From positions 1 to 32,125 of the forward strand of contig JAGAQZ010000088.1 in NCBI GenBank assembly GCA_017622505.1: a stretch of 32,125 bases of DNA, read 5' to 3'. The stretch comes from Lachnospiraceae bacterium (GTDB taxonomy: Bacteria > Bacillota > Clostridia > Lachnospirales > Lachnospiraceae). Below the pieces are notes generated by a model. The model was not told the DNA's origin, did no database searches, and was given only the letters and a program-made list of their open reading frames with translations. The position numbers and the translations under genes were made by a program. This document shows, one piece after another, positions 8,653 to 16,645 of the stretch (position 1 is the first letter of the stretch; the number at the start of each line of letters is the position of its first letter).

Positions 8653-9342
8653 TTAGTTTCGACGTCTCCTTCCAAACAGAAGAAATAAACGAAGTACCTG
8701 TAACGCCGTAGCAATCACTCCTGCCACATAAGTTAAGGCGGCTGCATTTAATACTTTCTTTGCCCCCGTAATTTCATCACCGTACAGAATCCCTGTATCA
8801 CGGATTACTCCAATCGCCCGCTTGGAAGCGTTAAATTCCACCGGCAAAGTCACAATCTGAAACAATAAAACCAGTGTAAAAAGTATAATTCCGACATCGA
8901 CCAATCTAGTCAATCCAAACAAAACACCCAGTAAAATCAAGGGCCACGACAGATTTGAGCCAAAATTTACCACCGGCACGATGGCATTGCGCACACGAAT
9001 GGGCAGATAGCCGTTATAATGTTGTAATACGTGCCCGCATTCGTGGGCCGCCACTCCGATTGCGGCCACCGACGTAGAATAATACACGCCCTCCGACAAA
9101 CGCACCACCTTATTCTTTGGATCGTAGTGGTCCGTCAATTCCCCTTCAATCCTTTCAATCCGCACATCCGAAATCCCTGCGCCCTTCAAGATGCGCTCCG
9201 CCACCTCTGACGCAGTCATTCCGCGGGCATTTTCAATTTTACTGTATTTTCTGTAAGTGGCGCTGACATTGCCGGACGCTGCCAGACAAAGAAGCATTCC
9301 CACAATAATCAGCCACCACGTAGGATCATAAAAAAAGAACAT
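8653..9342 (-). CDS. Membrane neutral zinc metallopeptidase (YugP-like)
   Basis: A 229-residue membrane protein of the Zn_peptidase_2 family (PF04298, B. subtilis YugP type). An N-terminal membrane helix (WWLIIVGMLLCLAAS) is followed by a soluble part with the zinc-binding motif HECGH at residues 100-104. The motif sits in AAHECGHVLQH, where both histidines and the glutamate are expected to bind zinc and catalyse. Two or three further membrane segments follow (VDVGIILFTLVLLFQIV and the alanine-rich C-terminus). GGAGG upstream of ATG 9342 supports the start. Its substrates are not known. The flanking genes share its strand but with gaps of about 50-80 bp and no obvious functional link. Confidence 0.92.
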   Translation of the reverse strand: MFFFYDPTWWLIIVGMLLCLAASGNVSATYRKYSKIENARGMTASEVAERILKGAGISDVRIERIEGELTDHYDPKNKVVRLSEGVYYSTSVAAIGVAAHECGHVLQHYNGYLPIRVRNAIVPVVNFGSNLSWPLILLGVLFGLTRLVDVGIILFTLVLLFQIVTLPVEFNASKRAIGVIRDTGILYGDEITGAKKVLNAAALTYVAGVIATALQVLRLFLLFGRRRRN

Positions 9343-9395
9343 AAAAAATTCCTCCGTTACATACTTTACTTTTAGAATGTCCCGAAGGATATTTT

Positions 9396-10133
9396 TTAAT
9401 TCAAGGATATTTCACGCAAGTGCACGGACTGAAATTTCCGTGGCGTCAGTCCGGTATATTTCTTAAATACCTGTGTAAAATAGCTTTGGTCGGGAAACGC
9501 CAGAATAGAAGATATTCTCGCCGGCGTGAAATCAGAATACAGAAGCATATTCTTCGCAGCATCAATTTTTAACTGCTGGATATATTCGCTGACAGACACG
9601 CCTGTTTCTTTTTTAAAAAGACGGCACAAATACGACGGATTCAAGTCCACCAGCTCCGCCAGTTCTTCCACTGTAATTCTGGAATGCAGGTTATCATGCA
9701 TATAATCAATGCAACGTACCACATGAATGGAGCAGATTTTATCCTTGCGAAGTTTCTTCATACGCCCCGCATAATCCATAGCCGCCTCACGATGCAACAC
9801 ATTTAAGGCCTCCGGCGAATTGCTCTCGTCCGCCTTCTGAATATAAAAGTCACTCAGCGCATAAGACGTGGACACGTCCATTCCTCCATCAATACAGTAT
9901 CTCGCAATCAGCGCAATTGTAATAACGAAATGATACTTCAAATTCTGCATATTATTCTTGGACAAAACGCCAAGACCTTTCTTATCCGTAAAAGTATCCT
10001 TACACAATTCCTCTGTCTTCTTCACGTCCCCGGACTTAATAACGGAATAAAATTCAAGTTCCGGGTTGTACGGTGCACGCAGAATATTCTCTTCTTTTCT
10101 TAAAAATTCTTTGTATACAAATTCTTTTTTCAT
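9396..10133 (-). CDS. AraC family transcriptional regulator
   Basis: A 245-residue regulator with a C-terminal AraC/XylS DNA-binding domain (about residues 145-240). The first helix-turn-helix is ITVEELAELVDLNPSYLCRL and the second, family-signature part is SSILAFPDQSYFTQVFKKYTG. The N-terminal 140 residues are helical and lack the cupin fold of sugar-sensing AraC proteins; they resemble the N-terminal part of other Firmicutes two-HTH regulators that use no obvious small ligand. The start ATG 10133 has AAGGGAAG upstream. It is divergent from the GH16/GH5 glucanase genes with 213 bp between, so control of that pair is the natural reading, though inferred. Confidence 0.9.
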   Translation of the reverse strand: MKKEFVYKEFLRKEENILRAPYNPELEFYSVIKSGDVKKTEELCKDTFTDKKGLGVLSKNNMQNLKYHFVITIALIARYCIDGGMDVSTSYALSDFYIQKADESNSPEALNVLHREAAMDYAGRMKKLRKDKICSIHVVRCIDYMHDNLHSRITVEELAELVDLNPSYLCRLFKKETGVSVSEYIQQLKIDAAKNMLLYSDFTPARISSILAFPDQSYFTQVFKKYTGLTPRKFQSVHLREISLN

Positions 10134-10346
10134 ATTCTTCCCTTATTTACATTTTACAATCTGACTGTAATTCGCAATTCATTATTTCAACAATTCAACA
10201 TTTCACTTTCATAAATACATTTTTATTATTTACTACATTTCACATTATATCATAATCCTTATAAAATTGTAATTATTTTTATATAATTTAGACTTTTATA
10301 ATGCTATTTTAGTATCAGAAACACAAATCCCGAAAGGAGCAGACTT
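10134..10346. promoter_or_regulatory. Divergent control region, araC-like / GH16
   Basis: This AT-rich spacer holds two exact copies of ACATTTCAC (10198-10206 and 10235-10243, 37 bp apart), arranged as tandem direct repeats as AraC proteins often require. A -10 box TATAAT at 10297-10302 precedes the GH16 gene but has no good -35 at 17 bp, as expected for an activator-dependent promoter. The roles of the repeats are inferred. Confidence 0.4.
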
Positions 10347-11726
10347 ATGAAAAAGAATTTTAAAACCGCAATTTCAATTGCAGCAATGTTAACAATGACA
10401 ATTTCACTGTTCGGCTGTGGCGAAGAACCCCAGGCCAACCAGTTCGCCCAGGAAGACGTCCCCCAGTTAGAAGGCTATTCTCTTCTCTGGAATGACGAAT
10501 TCAACGGCAACGAATTAAATATGGACATCTGGAACTATGAACCCCATGAGCCCGGCTGGACCAACAATGAATTGCAGGAATATACAACTTCTACCGACAA
10601 TGTTTTCATCCGTGACGGTCACGTAGTAATCAAGGCATTGGAAACCACCGATGAAAACGGTAACCCTTACTACACTTCCGGAAAAATCACTTCTCAGAAC
10701 AAGAAAGATTTCATGTACGGCAAAGTGGTAATCAGTGCCAAAGTTCCCGAAGGTCAGGGTTTATGGCCTGCACTTTGGATGATGCCCACCGACGAAAGCT
10801 ACTACGGACAGTGGCCCAAATGCGGTGAAATCGACATTATGGAAGTGCTCGGCGACCAGACCGAAATCGCATACGGCACCGTACATTACGGCGAGCCTCA
10901 CGCAGAACAGCAGGGTATCTATACTTTGGAAGAAGGCACTTTTGCAGATGACTTCCATGAGTACAGTGTCGAATGGGAACCCGGCGAAATGCGCTGGTAC
11001 ATCGACGGCAACTTATATCACACCGCAAACGACTGGTTCACAGCTTACCCTGATGAAGACGAGAAGCCTTACCCCGCGCCTTTTGACCAGACCTTCTTCG
11101 TACAGATGAACTTGGCTGTAGGCGGCAACTGGCCCGGCAATCCCGATGAAACAACTGATTTTGAAAACGCAGAATTTGAAATCGATTATGTACGTGTATA
11201 TCAGAAAGACTTTTATGACACAAACGTAACCAAACCCGAGAAATTATTCCGTGAGCCTTTAGAAGACGGCAACTACATTTACAACGGTGACTTCTCTGAT
11301 AACGAAGATCTTTTGGACGAAGAAAACTGGTACTTCCTTTTATTTGAAGGCGGTGACGGCTCTGCTGCCCTGAACGACGGCGTATTAACCATCTCAACCG
11401 TAGCGGAAGGTACCGTTGACTATTCCGTACAGATTGTACAGCCCGCAATTCCTATTTTAAAAGGTAAAACCTACCGTTTGACCTTTGACGCCTGGGCTGC
11501 TGAAGAACGCGATATGATTGTATGCGTATCCGCACCTACCGCAGGATGGATTCGCTACTTTGAAGATACTACTTTTACGGTGACAACCGAACCTCAGACT
11601 TTTACTTACGAATTTACAAGTCTTTACAAAGATGACAACAACGGACGTTTGGAATTCAATATGGGTAACAATGGCTCTACTGCTGAAATCTATATTGACA
11701 ACGTACGCATTGAATTAGTGGAATAA
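10347..11726 (+). CDS. Lipoprotein GH16 endo-beta-1,3(4)-glucanase with CBM
   Basis: A 459-residue surface enzyme likely to cut laminarin or mixed-linkage beta-glucan. A lipoprotein signal peptide ends in the lipobox LFGC (Cys24), so the enzyme is tethered to the outer face of the membrane. The GH16 domain spans about residues 42-287. Its catalytic core is GEIDIMEVLG, where Glu161 is the expected nucleophile, Asp163 assists and Glu166 is the acid/base; the extra residue (ExDxxxE-like spacing ExDIME) is that of the laminarinase branch. WPALWMMP and GLWP support this. Residues about 300-459 form a jelly-roll resembling CBM4/9 modules. AAAGGAG precedes ATG 10347. A GH5 gene follows 13 bp before its chosen start, so they form an operon. 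Confidence 0.93.
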   Translation: MKKNFKTAISIAAMLTMTISLFGCGEEPQANQFAQEDVPQLEGYSLLWNDEFNGNELNMDIWNYEPHEPGWTNNELQEYTTSTDNVFIRDGHVVIKALETTDENGNPYYTSGKITSQNKKDFMYGKVVISAKVPEGQGLWPALWMMPTDESYYGQWPKCGEIDIMEVLGDQTEIAYGTVHYGEPHAEQQGIYTLEEGTFADDFHEYSVEWEPGEMRWYIDGNLYHTANDWFTAYPDEDEKPYPAPFDQTFFVQMNLAVGGNWPGNPDETTDFENAEFEIDYVRVYQKDFYDTNVTKPEKLFREPLEDGNYIYNGDFSDNEDLLDEENWYFLLFEGGDGSAALNDGVLTISTVAEGTVDYSVQIVQPAIPILKGKTYRLTFDAWAAEERDMIVCVSAPTAGWIRYFEDTTFTVTTEPQTFTYEFTSLYKDDNNGRLEFNMGNNGSTAEIYIDNVRIELVE

Positions 11727-11739
11727 TAAGGTGATCAAA

Positions 11740-12768
11740 ATGCGCAAATTTGAAGGTTTTTACAGAGGCATAAATTTAGGTGGCTGGCTCTCACAGGGAA
11801 GCCTTGAAAAAGAGCACCTGGATACTTTTATTACGGAAGACGATATTATCGCCATTAAAAATATGGGCATCGACCACATTCGCATTCCTGTGGACTTTGA
11901 ATTAATTGAAGATGAGAACGGCACGCTTATAGAAGATGGTCACACCTACATCCGCAAAGGCATCGACTGGTGTTTAAAGCACGGTTTTAACGTGGTATTA
12001 GACCTTCACAAAACTGCCGGTTATGTATTTGATGATGCGGCATATTCCAACGGATTCTTTGATAATGAAGCATTGCAGGAACGTTTTATCAACCTTTGGA
12101 AAGAACTCGCCACACGTTACGGCAACGAGCCGGACAGAGTTGCGCTGGAATTATTAAACGAAGTAGTTGACCCTTCCGTAGCGGATAAGTGGAATGCCAT
12201 TGCACGTCGCGCAATTCAAGCAATCCGCGAAATCACTCCGGACTCCTGGATCATCGTTGGCGGCACCAGAAACAACAGTGTTGTATCGGTCAAAGAATTA
12301 GGCGCACCTTATGACGAGCGCATTGCCTATACCTTCCACTGCTACGAGCCCTTGATTTTTACACATCAGGGTGCCTACTGGATTGAAAATATGCCGGAAG
12401 ATTACCGCATCAGTTATCCCGATACCATCGGCCATTATGTGCAAGAAACCGAGCGCTTAATCGATCCTGCTTTTGCTTATCCCATTAAGCATATTTCAGC
12501 AGGTACAACAGGGAAGGAGTTCTTTCGCAAGTTCTTTGTGGATGCAATTGAAGTTGCCGAAAAATACAACGTCCCCCTCTATTGCGGTGAATACGGTATG
12601 ATTGACCGCGCGAATCCCGAAGACGTCCTTCGCTGGTTTGAAGACATTCACGCCGTATTTGAAGAATTCCAAATTGCAAGAACCGTTTGGACCTACAAAG
12701 AGAAAGACTTCGGTATTATCGGCGACCACTATCGCCCGATTTGGAATCAATTAATAAAATGCTTATAA
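11740..12768 (+). CDS. Cytoplasmic GH5 family glycoside hydrolase
   Basis: A 342-residue (beta/alpha)8-barrel of glycoside hydrolase family 5, related to endoglucanases and exo-1,3-beta-glucanases. The opening GINLGGWLSQGSLE, the IRIPVDF strand and VVLDLHK are family marks. Glu141 in LELLNEV is the acid/base and Glu284 in CGEYG the nucleophile; FHCYEP and WTYKEKDFG complete the site. There is no signal peptide, so it should act inside the cell on imported oligosaccharides released by the surface GH16 enzyme. I prefer ATG 11740 over GTG 11731 because the AAGGTG site is correctly spaced only for the ATG. Terminator hairpins follow the stop. Specificity for beta-1,3 against beta-1,4 links cannot be settled from sequence. 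Confidence 0.92.
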   Translation: MRKFEGFYRGINLGGWLSQGSLEKEHLDTFITEDDIIAIKNMGIDHIRIPVDFELIEDENGTLIEDGHTYIRKGIDWCLKHGFNVVLDLHKTAGYVFDDAAYSNGFFDNEALQERFINLWKELATRYGNEPDRVALELLNEVVDPSVADKWNAIARRAIQAIREITPDSWIIVGGTRNNSVVSVKELGAPYDERIAYTFHCYEPLIFTHQGAYWIENMPEDYRISYPDTIGHYVQETERLIDPAFAYPIKHISAGTTGKEFFRKFFVDAIEVAEKYNVPLYCGEYGMIDRANPEDVLRWFEDIHAVFEEFQIARTVWTYKEKDFGIIGDHYRPIWNQLIKCL

Positions 12769-12822
12769 TCTCCCCTTCATTCACTGCCTGAATTTTTGTA
12801 TCGTTCAGGTAAATATCTCCCC

Positions 12823-12866
12823 AAAAACATCGCTTAAACTTATGCTTAGGCGATGTTTTTATTTTA
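12823..12866 (+). terminator. Terminator after the glucanase operon
   Basis: The 11-bp perfect stem AAAAACATCGC (12823-12833) / GCGATGTTTTT (12850-12860) is followed by more T. A smaller hairpin CCTGAA/TTCAGG lies just upstream. Confidence 0.85.
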
Positions 12867-12887
12867 TAAAAAAACCGCCTTGCTTTA

Positions 12888-12916
12888 TTGTAATTGTGAA
12901 TTTCTTGTGATAATAT
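12888..12916 (+). promoter_or_regulatory. Promoter of the OFA transporter
   Basis: -35 TTGTAA (12888-12893), 17-bp spacer ending TGA, -10 TAATAT (12911-12916). The start would lie near 12923. Confidence 0.55.
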
Positions 12917-12976
12917 AAAAATGGCGTGATTTTTACATAAAACAATAAGAAAAAATCGGAAAGGACGCATGAAATT

Positions 12977-14365
12977 ATGAGTAACACAGAAAAGAAAACC
13001 GGCGGGTGGCGTACCAACAAATGGATTCGTGCAGCGATTCCTGCATTATTGCTTCACTGCAGTATCGGTACCGTTTATTGCTGGTCAATCTTCAGTCAGG
13101 AAATCGCCGATCACATCGGTTTTAGCAAAGGCGCTACCGAATGGGCATTCAGTTTCGCTATCTTCTTCTTAGGTATGTCAGCTGCCTTCCTTGGTAACGT
13201 AGTAGAAAAAGACATTCACAAGTCTTCCTTAATCGCTACCATCTGCTTCGCGGCAGGTATGGCAGGTACAGGTTTCTTCATTTGGTTCGGCGGTAACAAC
13301 CCCGGAAACGTTCTTGCCTTAATCGGTATTTACGTAAGCTATGGTTTGATTATGGGTATCGGTCTTGGTACCGGTTATCTTTCACCCGTTAAGACTCTTA
13401 TGCTTTGGTTCCAGGACCGCAAGGGTCTTGCTACCGGTCTTGCAGTAGCAGGTTTTGGGGCAGCGAAGGCAATCGCAAGCCCCATCATGCAGTGGATGCT
13501 TGACGGACTTGGCGAAGGCGGTATCTATAAGATGTTCTACATCTTAGCTGCTGTATATTTTGTAATGATGTTTGTTGGTCACCTTCTTTTAAAGAAACCC
13601 GAAGGATGGCACGAACCCCAGAAGAAAGAAAAAGGTCAGGGCATCTTTTCTGTTATTAAAACAAGACCCATCACCAACTACATCGGTATCTGGGTAATGT
13701 TTTACATTAACATCACCTGTGGTCTTGCACTTATTTCTCAGGAAAAGATGATTGTAAAATGTATCGGTCTTGCCGGTATCGTTGGTATTATTTCTACAGT
13801 ATCTGCAGTATTTAATGCAGCAGGTCGTTTAGGTTTATCTGCTTGGGCTGATAAAATGAAAGACCGAAACACAATGTACAAGATTATTTTCATTGCATCT
13901 ATCGCACTTACAGCAGTTGTTATCCTTACTAAGGGTATCACAAACGGTGCAAGCAGCATTGTTTTAATGATTCTTGTATTAGCACTTATTATGGTTGTAA
14001 ACGCAGGCTACGGCGGCGGTTTCTCTAACGTACCTACTCTTCTTTCAGACCAGTACGGTATGGGCAGCATTTCCGCACTTCACGGTATTACATTATCTGC
14101 TTGGGCATTCGCAGGCCTTACAGGTAATCAGCTTGCAAACTGGATTGTTAACAAGTTCGGTGAGTTCATCGATATGGATAAATGGGTAAACGAAGGTGTG
14201 AAAGTTGTAGTTGACCCTGCAAACCTTGCAGCAGGACAGACAGCAATTAACCCTACCGGTTACCAGACTGTATTGTATGTAACAATCGCACTTTACATTG
14301 TAGCATTGCTTATGAGCTTCTTCTTCGTAAGAAAACCTTTCAAAGAGGAAAAAACAGAAGCGTAA
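12977..14365 (+). CDS. MFS transporter, OFA (oxalate/formate antiporter) family
   Basis: A 462-residue, 12-helix major facilitator. The N-terminal LLLHCSIGTVYCWSIFSQEI and the GLGTGYLSPVKTLMLWF segment around residue 130 are typical of the OFA group (OxlT, YhjX), which exchange or import small monocarboxylates such as oxalate, formate or pyruvate. ATG 12977 is the start; the AAAGGA site at about 12960 is rather far (11-12 nt). A second ATG at 12969 begins a three-codon frame whose TGA overlaps the true start. The transported acid cannot be decided. A strong terminator follows and the next gene has its own promoter, so the gene is probably monocistronic. Confidence 0.92.
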   Translation: MSNTEKKTGGWRTNKWIRAAIPALLLHCSIGTVYCWSIFSQEIADHIGFSKGATEWAFSFAIFFLGMSAAFLGNVVEKDIHKSSLIATICFAAGMAGTGFFIWFGGNNPGNVLALIGIYVSYGLIMGIGLGTGYLSPVKTLMLWFQDRKGLATGLAVAGFGAAKAIASPIMQWMLDGLGEGGIYKMFYILAAVYFVMMFVGHLLLKKPEGWHEPQKKEKGQGIFSVIKTRPITNYIGIWVMFYINITCGLALISQEKMIVKCIGLAGIVGIISTVSAVFNAAGRLGLSAWADKMKDRNTMYKIIFIASIALTAVVILTKGITNGASSIVLMILVLALIMVVNAGYGGGFSNVPTLLSDQYGMGSISALHGITLSAWAFAGLTGNQLANWIVNKFGEFIDMDKWVNEGVKVVVDPANLAAGQTAINPTGYQTVLYVTIALYIVALLMSFFFVRKPFKEEKTEA

Positions 14366-14392
14366 CGCATAAATACATAACATAAAAGTTGG

Positions 14393-14433
14393 CAGGTTCT
14401 CACATGATATCACATTGTGAGGGCCTGTTTTTT
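14393..14433 (+). terminator. Terminator after the OFA transporter
   Basis: A 12-bp stem (14393-14404 with 14416-14427, containing two G-U pairs) is followed by TTTTTT. Confidence 0.85.
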
Positions 14434-14456
14434 ATTCTTTTTTAACTACGCTTTAG

Positions 14457-14510
14457 TTGACTGGTAAATTGCCACGTTTTATAATGTAGTTGTATGGGGG
14501 ACATACAATT
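14457..14510 (+). promoter_or_regulatory. Promoter and 5' hairpin of the SDR gene
   Basis: -35 TTGACT (14457-14462), 17-bp spacer, perfect -10 TATAAT (14480-14485). This is one of the best promoters in the window. TTGTATG (14490-14496) / CATACAA (14502-14508) forms a hairpin at the inferred mRNA 5' end. Confidence 0.75.
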
Positions 14511-14535
14511 TAATAAAATATTGGAGGATAAACTT

Positions 14536-15300
14536 ATGGGTCGTTTAGACGGAAAAGTAGCAATTATTACAGGCGGTAATTCAGGCGTTGGTGCTGCAAC
14601 TGCAGAGTTATTTGCCAAAGAAGGTGCGCAGGTTGTTATCAGTGCACGTCGTTTACCGCAGTTAGAAGAAGTCGCTGCCAAAATCACAGCAGCAGGCGGT
14701 GAAGTATTAGCAGTTCCCACTGATGTTTCCAAGGTGGAAGATGTTGAAAATCTCATCGCTAAAACCGTTGAAAAATTCGGTAAAATCGATATTCTCGTTA
14801 ACAATGCCGGTGTTTTAGAAGAAGGCTTAAAGCCTATCGAATGCTTTACGGAAGAAGATTTGGAAAAAGTTCTTGGCGTTAATACCAAGGGTTGTTTATA
14901 TTGTACACGCGCAGCGGTTAAAGAAATGATGAAGAACAATTCCGGTTCTATCATCAACCTTGACTCTGTAGCCGGACATTTCGGTACCGGCGGCGCTGCT
15001 TACGTTACCAGTAAGGCGGCTGTAATCGGTTTGACCAAGCATACTGCTGTTCGTTTTACCGGTACAGGCATCCGTTGCAACTCTGTAAATCCCAGTACTA
15101 TCGTAACACCGATGACAATGAATACAGATCCCGCTTCTTTGAATCCCGACATGATGGGGCAGATGAGAAAGCATATGAATTTAGGCGTTCAGCCTTGTAT
15201 GCCTGCTGACGTTGCTAACATTCTTCTCTTCTTAGCAAGCGATGAGTCCAGAGCAATTACAGGCCAGGTGTTGGTGGCTGACTTTGGTGCGACATTGTAG
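14536..15300 (+). CDS. Short-chain dehydrogenase/reductase (SDR)
   Basis: A 254-residue classical SDR. The cofactor motif TGGNSGVG is at residues 12-19, NNAG at 89-92, and the catalytic Ser144, Tyr156 and Lys160 are all present (Y-x-x-x-K as YVTSK). The arginines after the second strand (ISARR, 37-39) favour NADPH over NADH. It is close in form to FabG-like and hydroxysteroid dehydrogenase-like enzymes; the exact ketone or alcohol substrate is not readable. The start ATG 14536 has GGAGG at 14523-14527; an in-frame upstream ATG at 14494 falls in the 5' hairpin and has no ribosome binding site. The gene stands alone between a strong promoter and a terminator. Confidence 0.94.
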   Translation: MGRLDGKVAIITGGNSGVGAATAELFAKEGAQVVISARRLPQLEEVAAKITAAGGEVLAVPTDVSKVEDVENLIAKTVEKFGKIDILVNNAGVLEEGLKPIECFTEEDLEKVLGVNTKGCLYCTRAAVKEMMKNNSGSIINLDSVAGHFGTGGAAYVTSKAAVIGLTKHTAVRFTGTGIRCNSVNPSTIVTPMTMNTDPASLNPDMMGQMRKHMNLGVQPCMPADVANILLFLASDESRAITGQVLVADFGATL

Positions 15301-15345
15301 GATTAGGGTTAATCAATTTAGCTAACTATTTATAGGGTATAAAAG

Positions 15346-15376
15346 AAAAACTGCAAGCAATGCTTGCAGTTTTTTG
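15346..15376. terminator. Bidirectional terminator
   Basis: The 8-bp GC-rich stem CTGCAAGC (15351-15358) / GCTTGCAG (15362-15369) has A-tract and T-tract flanks. It can end both the SDR gene (plus) and the small secreted protein gene (minus). Confidence 0.88.
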
Positions 15377-15406
15377 ATGTCAATATTCAGTTTTTAATTG
15401 TTGTGT

Positions 15407-15820
15407 TTAGTATGTACGGTATGCGGAAGTACCACTCTTTTCTTCGGTATTAGCACGACATTCCATAGATACGCGGTAAGTTCCGCGGCTTGAAAGCTGG
15501 TAGGTTTCACCTATAGTTGCACCTGGCGTACTACTTGAATCTTCCCAAGATTTCACATCAACCCAACCACCGCCAACACTCATTTGCAATGTACATTTTA
15601 CATATGTACTTGTAACGCCTGATTTACCACGAACATTACCCGTAATGGTTGCCACACCAGTACTAGTAATACTTAAGTCTGTAGTATATGACAATATATA
15701 TGTCATCCTTGAATCAACCATTGTATCTTCAGCTTGAATTCTAATTGGTACGGAAACAGCACCAAATACTACACATAAACTTAATATTATTGCATAAAAA
15801 CCAATTCTTACCTTTTTCAC
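15407..15820 (-). CDS. Small secreted protein (DUF6147-like, tentative)
   Basis: A 137-residue exported protein. The signal peptide (MKKVRIGFYAIILSLC...) has a likely type I cleavage site after IQA, near residue 30. The mature part (about 107 residues) is rich in Thr, Ser and Gly with beta-strand character: LSITSTGVATITGNV, VTSTYVKCTLQMS, GGWVDVKSW, GTYRVSMECRA. This resembles small Ig-like secreted proteins of Clostridia annotated as DUF6147, but I name that family only tentatively. The start is GTG 15820 with an excellent AAGGAGG 8 nt upstream. It follows an ECF sigma and anti-sigma gene and has an ECF-like promoter of its own, so it may be a target of that sigma factor. Confidence 0.85.
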   Translation of the reverse strand: MKKVRIGFYAIILSLCVVFGAVSVPIRIQAEDTMVDSRMTYILSYTTDLSITSTGVATITGNVRGKSGVTSTYVKCTLQMSVGGGWVDVKSWEDSSSTPGATIGETYQLSSRGTYRVSMECRANTEEKSGTSAYRTY

Positions 15821-15849
15821 AAGATAATCCTCCTTAATTTTTATGCATA

Positions 15850-15877
15850 ATAACGAACTAAAAAAGAATACGTTACA
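15850..15877 (-). promoter_or_regulatory. ECF-type promoter of the secreted protein gene
   Basis: Minus strand -35 TGTAAC (15872-15877), 16-bp spacer, -10 CGTTAT (15850-15855). The AAC...CGT layout with 16-17 bp is that of ECF sigma factors (B. subtilis SigW/SigX class). The inferred start near 15843 leaves a leader of about 23 nt with AAGGAGG at 15829-15835. Recognition by the neighbouring sigma factor is inferred. Confidence 0.55.
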
Positions 15878-15902
15878 TCATATAAAAAAGCGCAAATACT
15901 TT

Positions 15903-16577
15903 TTAGTTGATACTTTCAAATATAAAAATAACTTCTTCTACACTTACATTTTCTGCCGATACTACATATATATATTGTTCTTTTTCATAATATGCCCTTA
16001 CTATATCCTTATCATATAGATTAATAATAATATATCCGCCATCTATTTCCGCTATAACCTGTTCTTTATAATTATCTAAAATATTCCATGTTCCATCTGT
16101 AATTTCGTATTGATCCCAATATAAATACGTATAATCCTTTTGATATTCAATATTTAATGTCCTATCCGTTTCAATTCTCCTTACCTCCTCATACCCTTCC
16201 GGAATATAACTCGGCTCGTGCGGCACAAACTCCTGCCCCTCTTCACCAATATCGTAAGTATGTACTACCGAATCCTCCCAAATCTCCTGTACTGTCTGGA
16301 AGAACTTACTACGATAGGCGTCCACACTCATAGTCACGGCCAAACTCACACCAAGAACGCAAAGCAACACGACCGCCACTTTTGCCATAAACTTTCCAAA
16401 GCCGGCCACCCACTTGTGTTCTTCTTTCCACATCAGACGCTTCATTCGTCTTTCAAACTTTTTAGAAAGCACAATCTCTTCGTCCGCAATTTCCGCTTCC
16501 AAAGCATCCAAATCCATCTCATCCGCTATGGGCATATATTGATAAAGTAATTCATCCGTTACTTCCATCTGTTTCAT
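15903..16577 (-). CDS. Membrane anti-sigma-like protein with DUF4367-type C-terminus
   Basis: A 224-residue single-pass membrane protein. Residues about 1-60 are cytoplasmic and acidic-helical (DEMDLDALEAEIADEE), suited to holding a sigma factor. A membrane helix (VAVVLLCVLGVSLAVTM) is at about 67-84. The outer part includes YIPEGYEEVRR and ends in a beta-rich region like DUF4367. There is no CxxC zinc anti-sigma motif. I chose ATG 16577 because GGAG lies 6 nt upstream; an ATG at 16589 has no good site. It lies 68 bp downstream of the ECF sigma gene, the usual sigma/anti-sigma order, so its role is inferred mainly from context. Confidence 0.8.
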   Translation of the reverse strand: MKQMEVTDELLYQYMPIADEMDLDALEAEIADEEIVLSKKFERRMKRLMWKEEHKWVAGFGKFMAKVAVVLLCVLGVSLAVTMSVDAYRSKFFQTVQEIWEDSVVHTYDIGEEGQEFVPHEPSYIPEGYEEVRRIETDRTLNIEYQKDYTYLYWDQYEITDGTWNILDNYKEQVIAEIDGGYIIINLYDKDIVRAYYEKEQYIYVVSAENVSVEEVIFIFESIN

Positions 16578-16645
16578 AGATTTCTCCATTCTTTTTACTA
16601 CTTCTGATTTTACAACGATATCTCTCTTATGTACACTAATACATT

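Noticed and set aside
11038-11448. A 136-codon arginine- and leucine-rich frame on the minus strand
   Set aside because: It is antisense to the GH16 gene with unlikely amino acid composition and no ribosome binding site.
12969-12980. A three-codon upstream frame whose TGA overlaps the OFA transporter start
   Set aside because: Its spacing to the AAGGA site is too short (3 nt) and such overlaps arise by chance in AT-rich leaders.
14442-14957. A 171-codon open frame on the minus strand
   Set aside because: It is antisense to the SDR gene and its strong promoter; the SDR frame has all catalytic motifs and a proper ribosome binding site.
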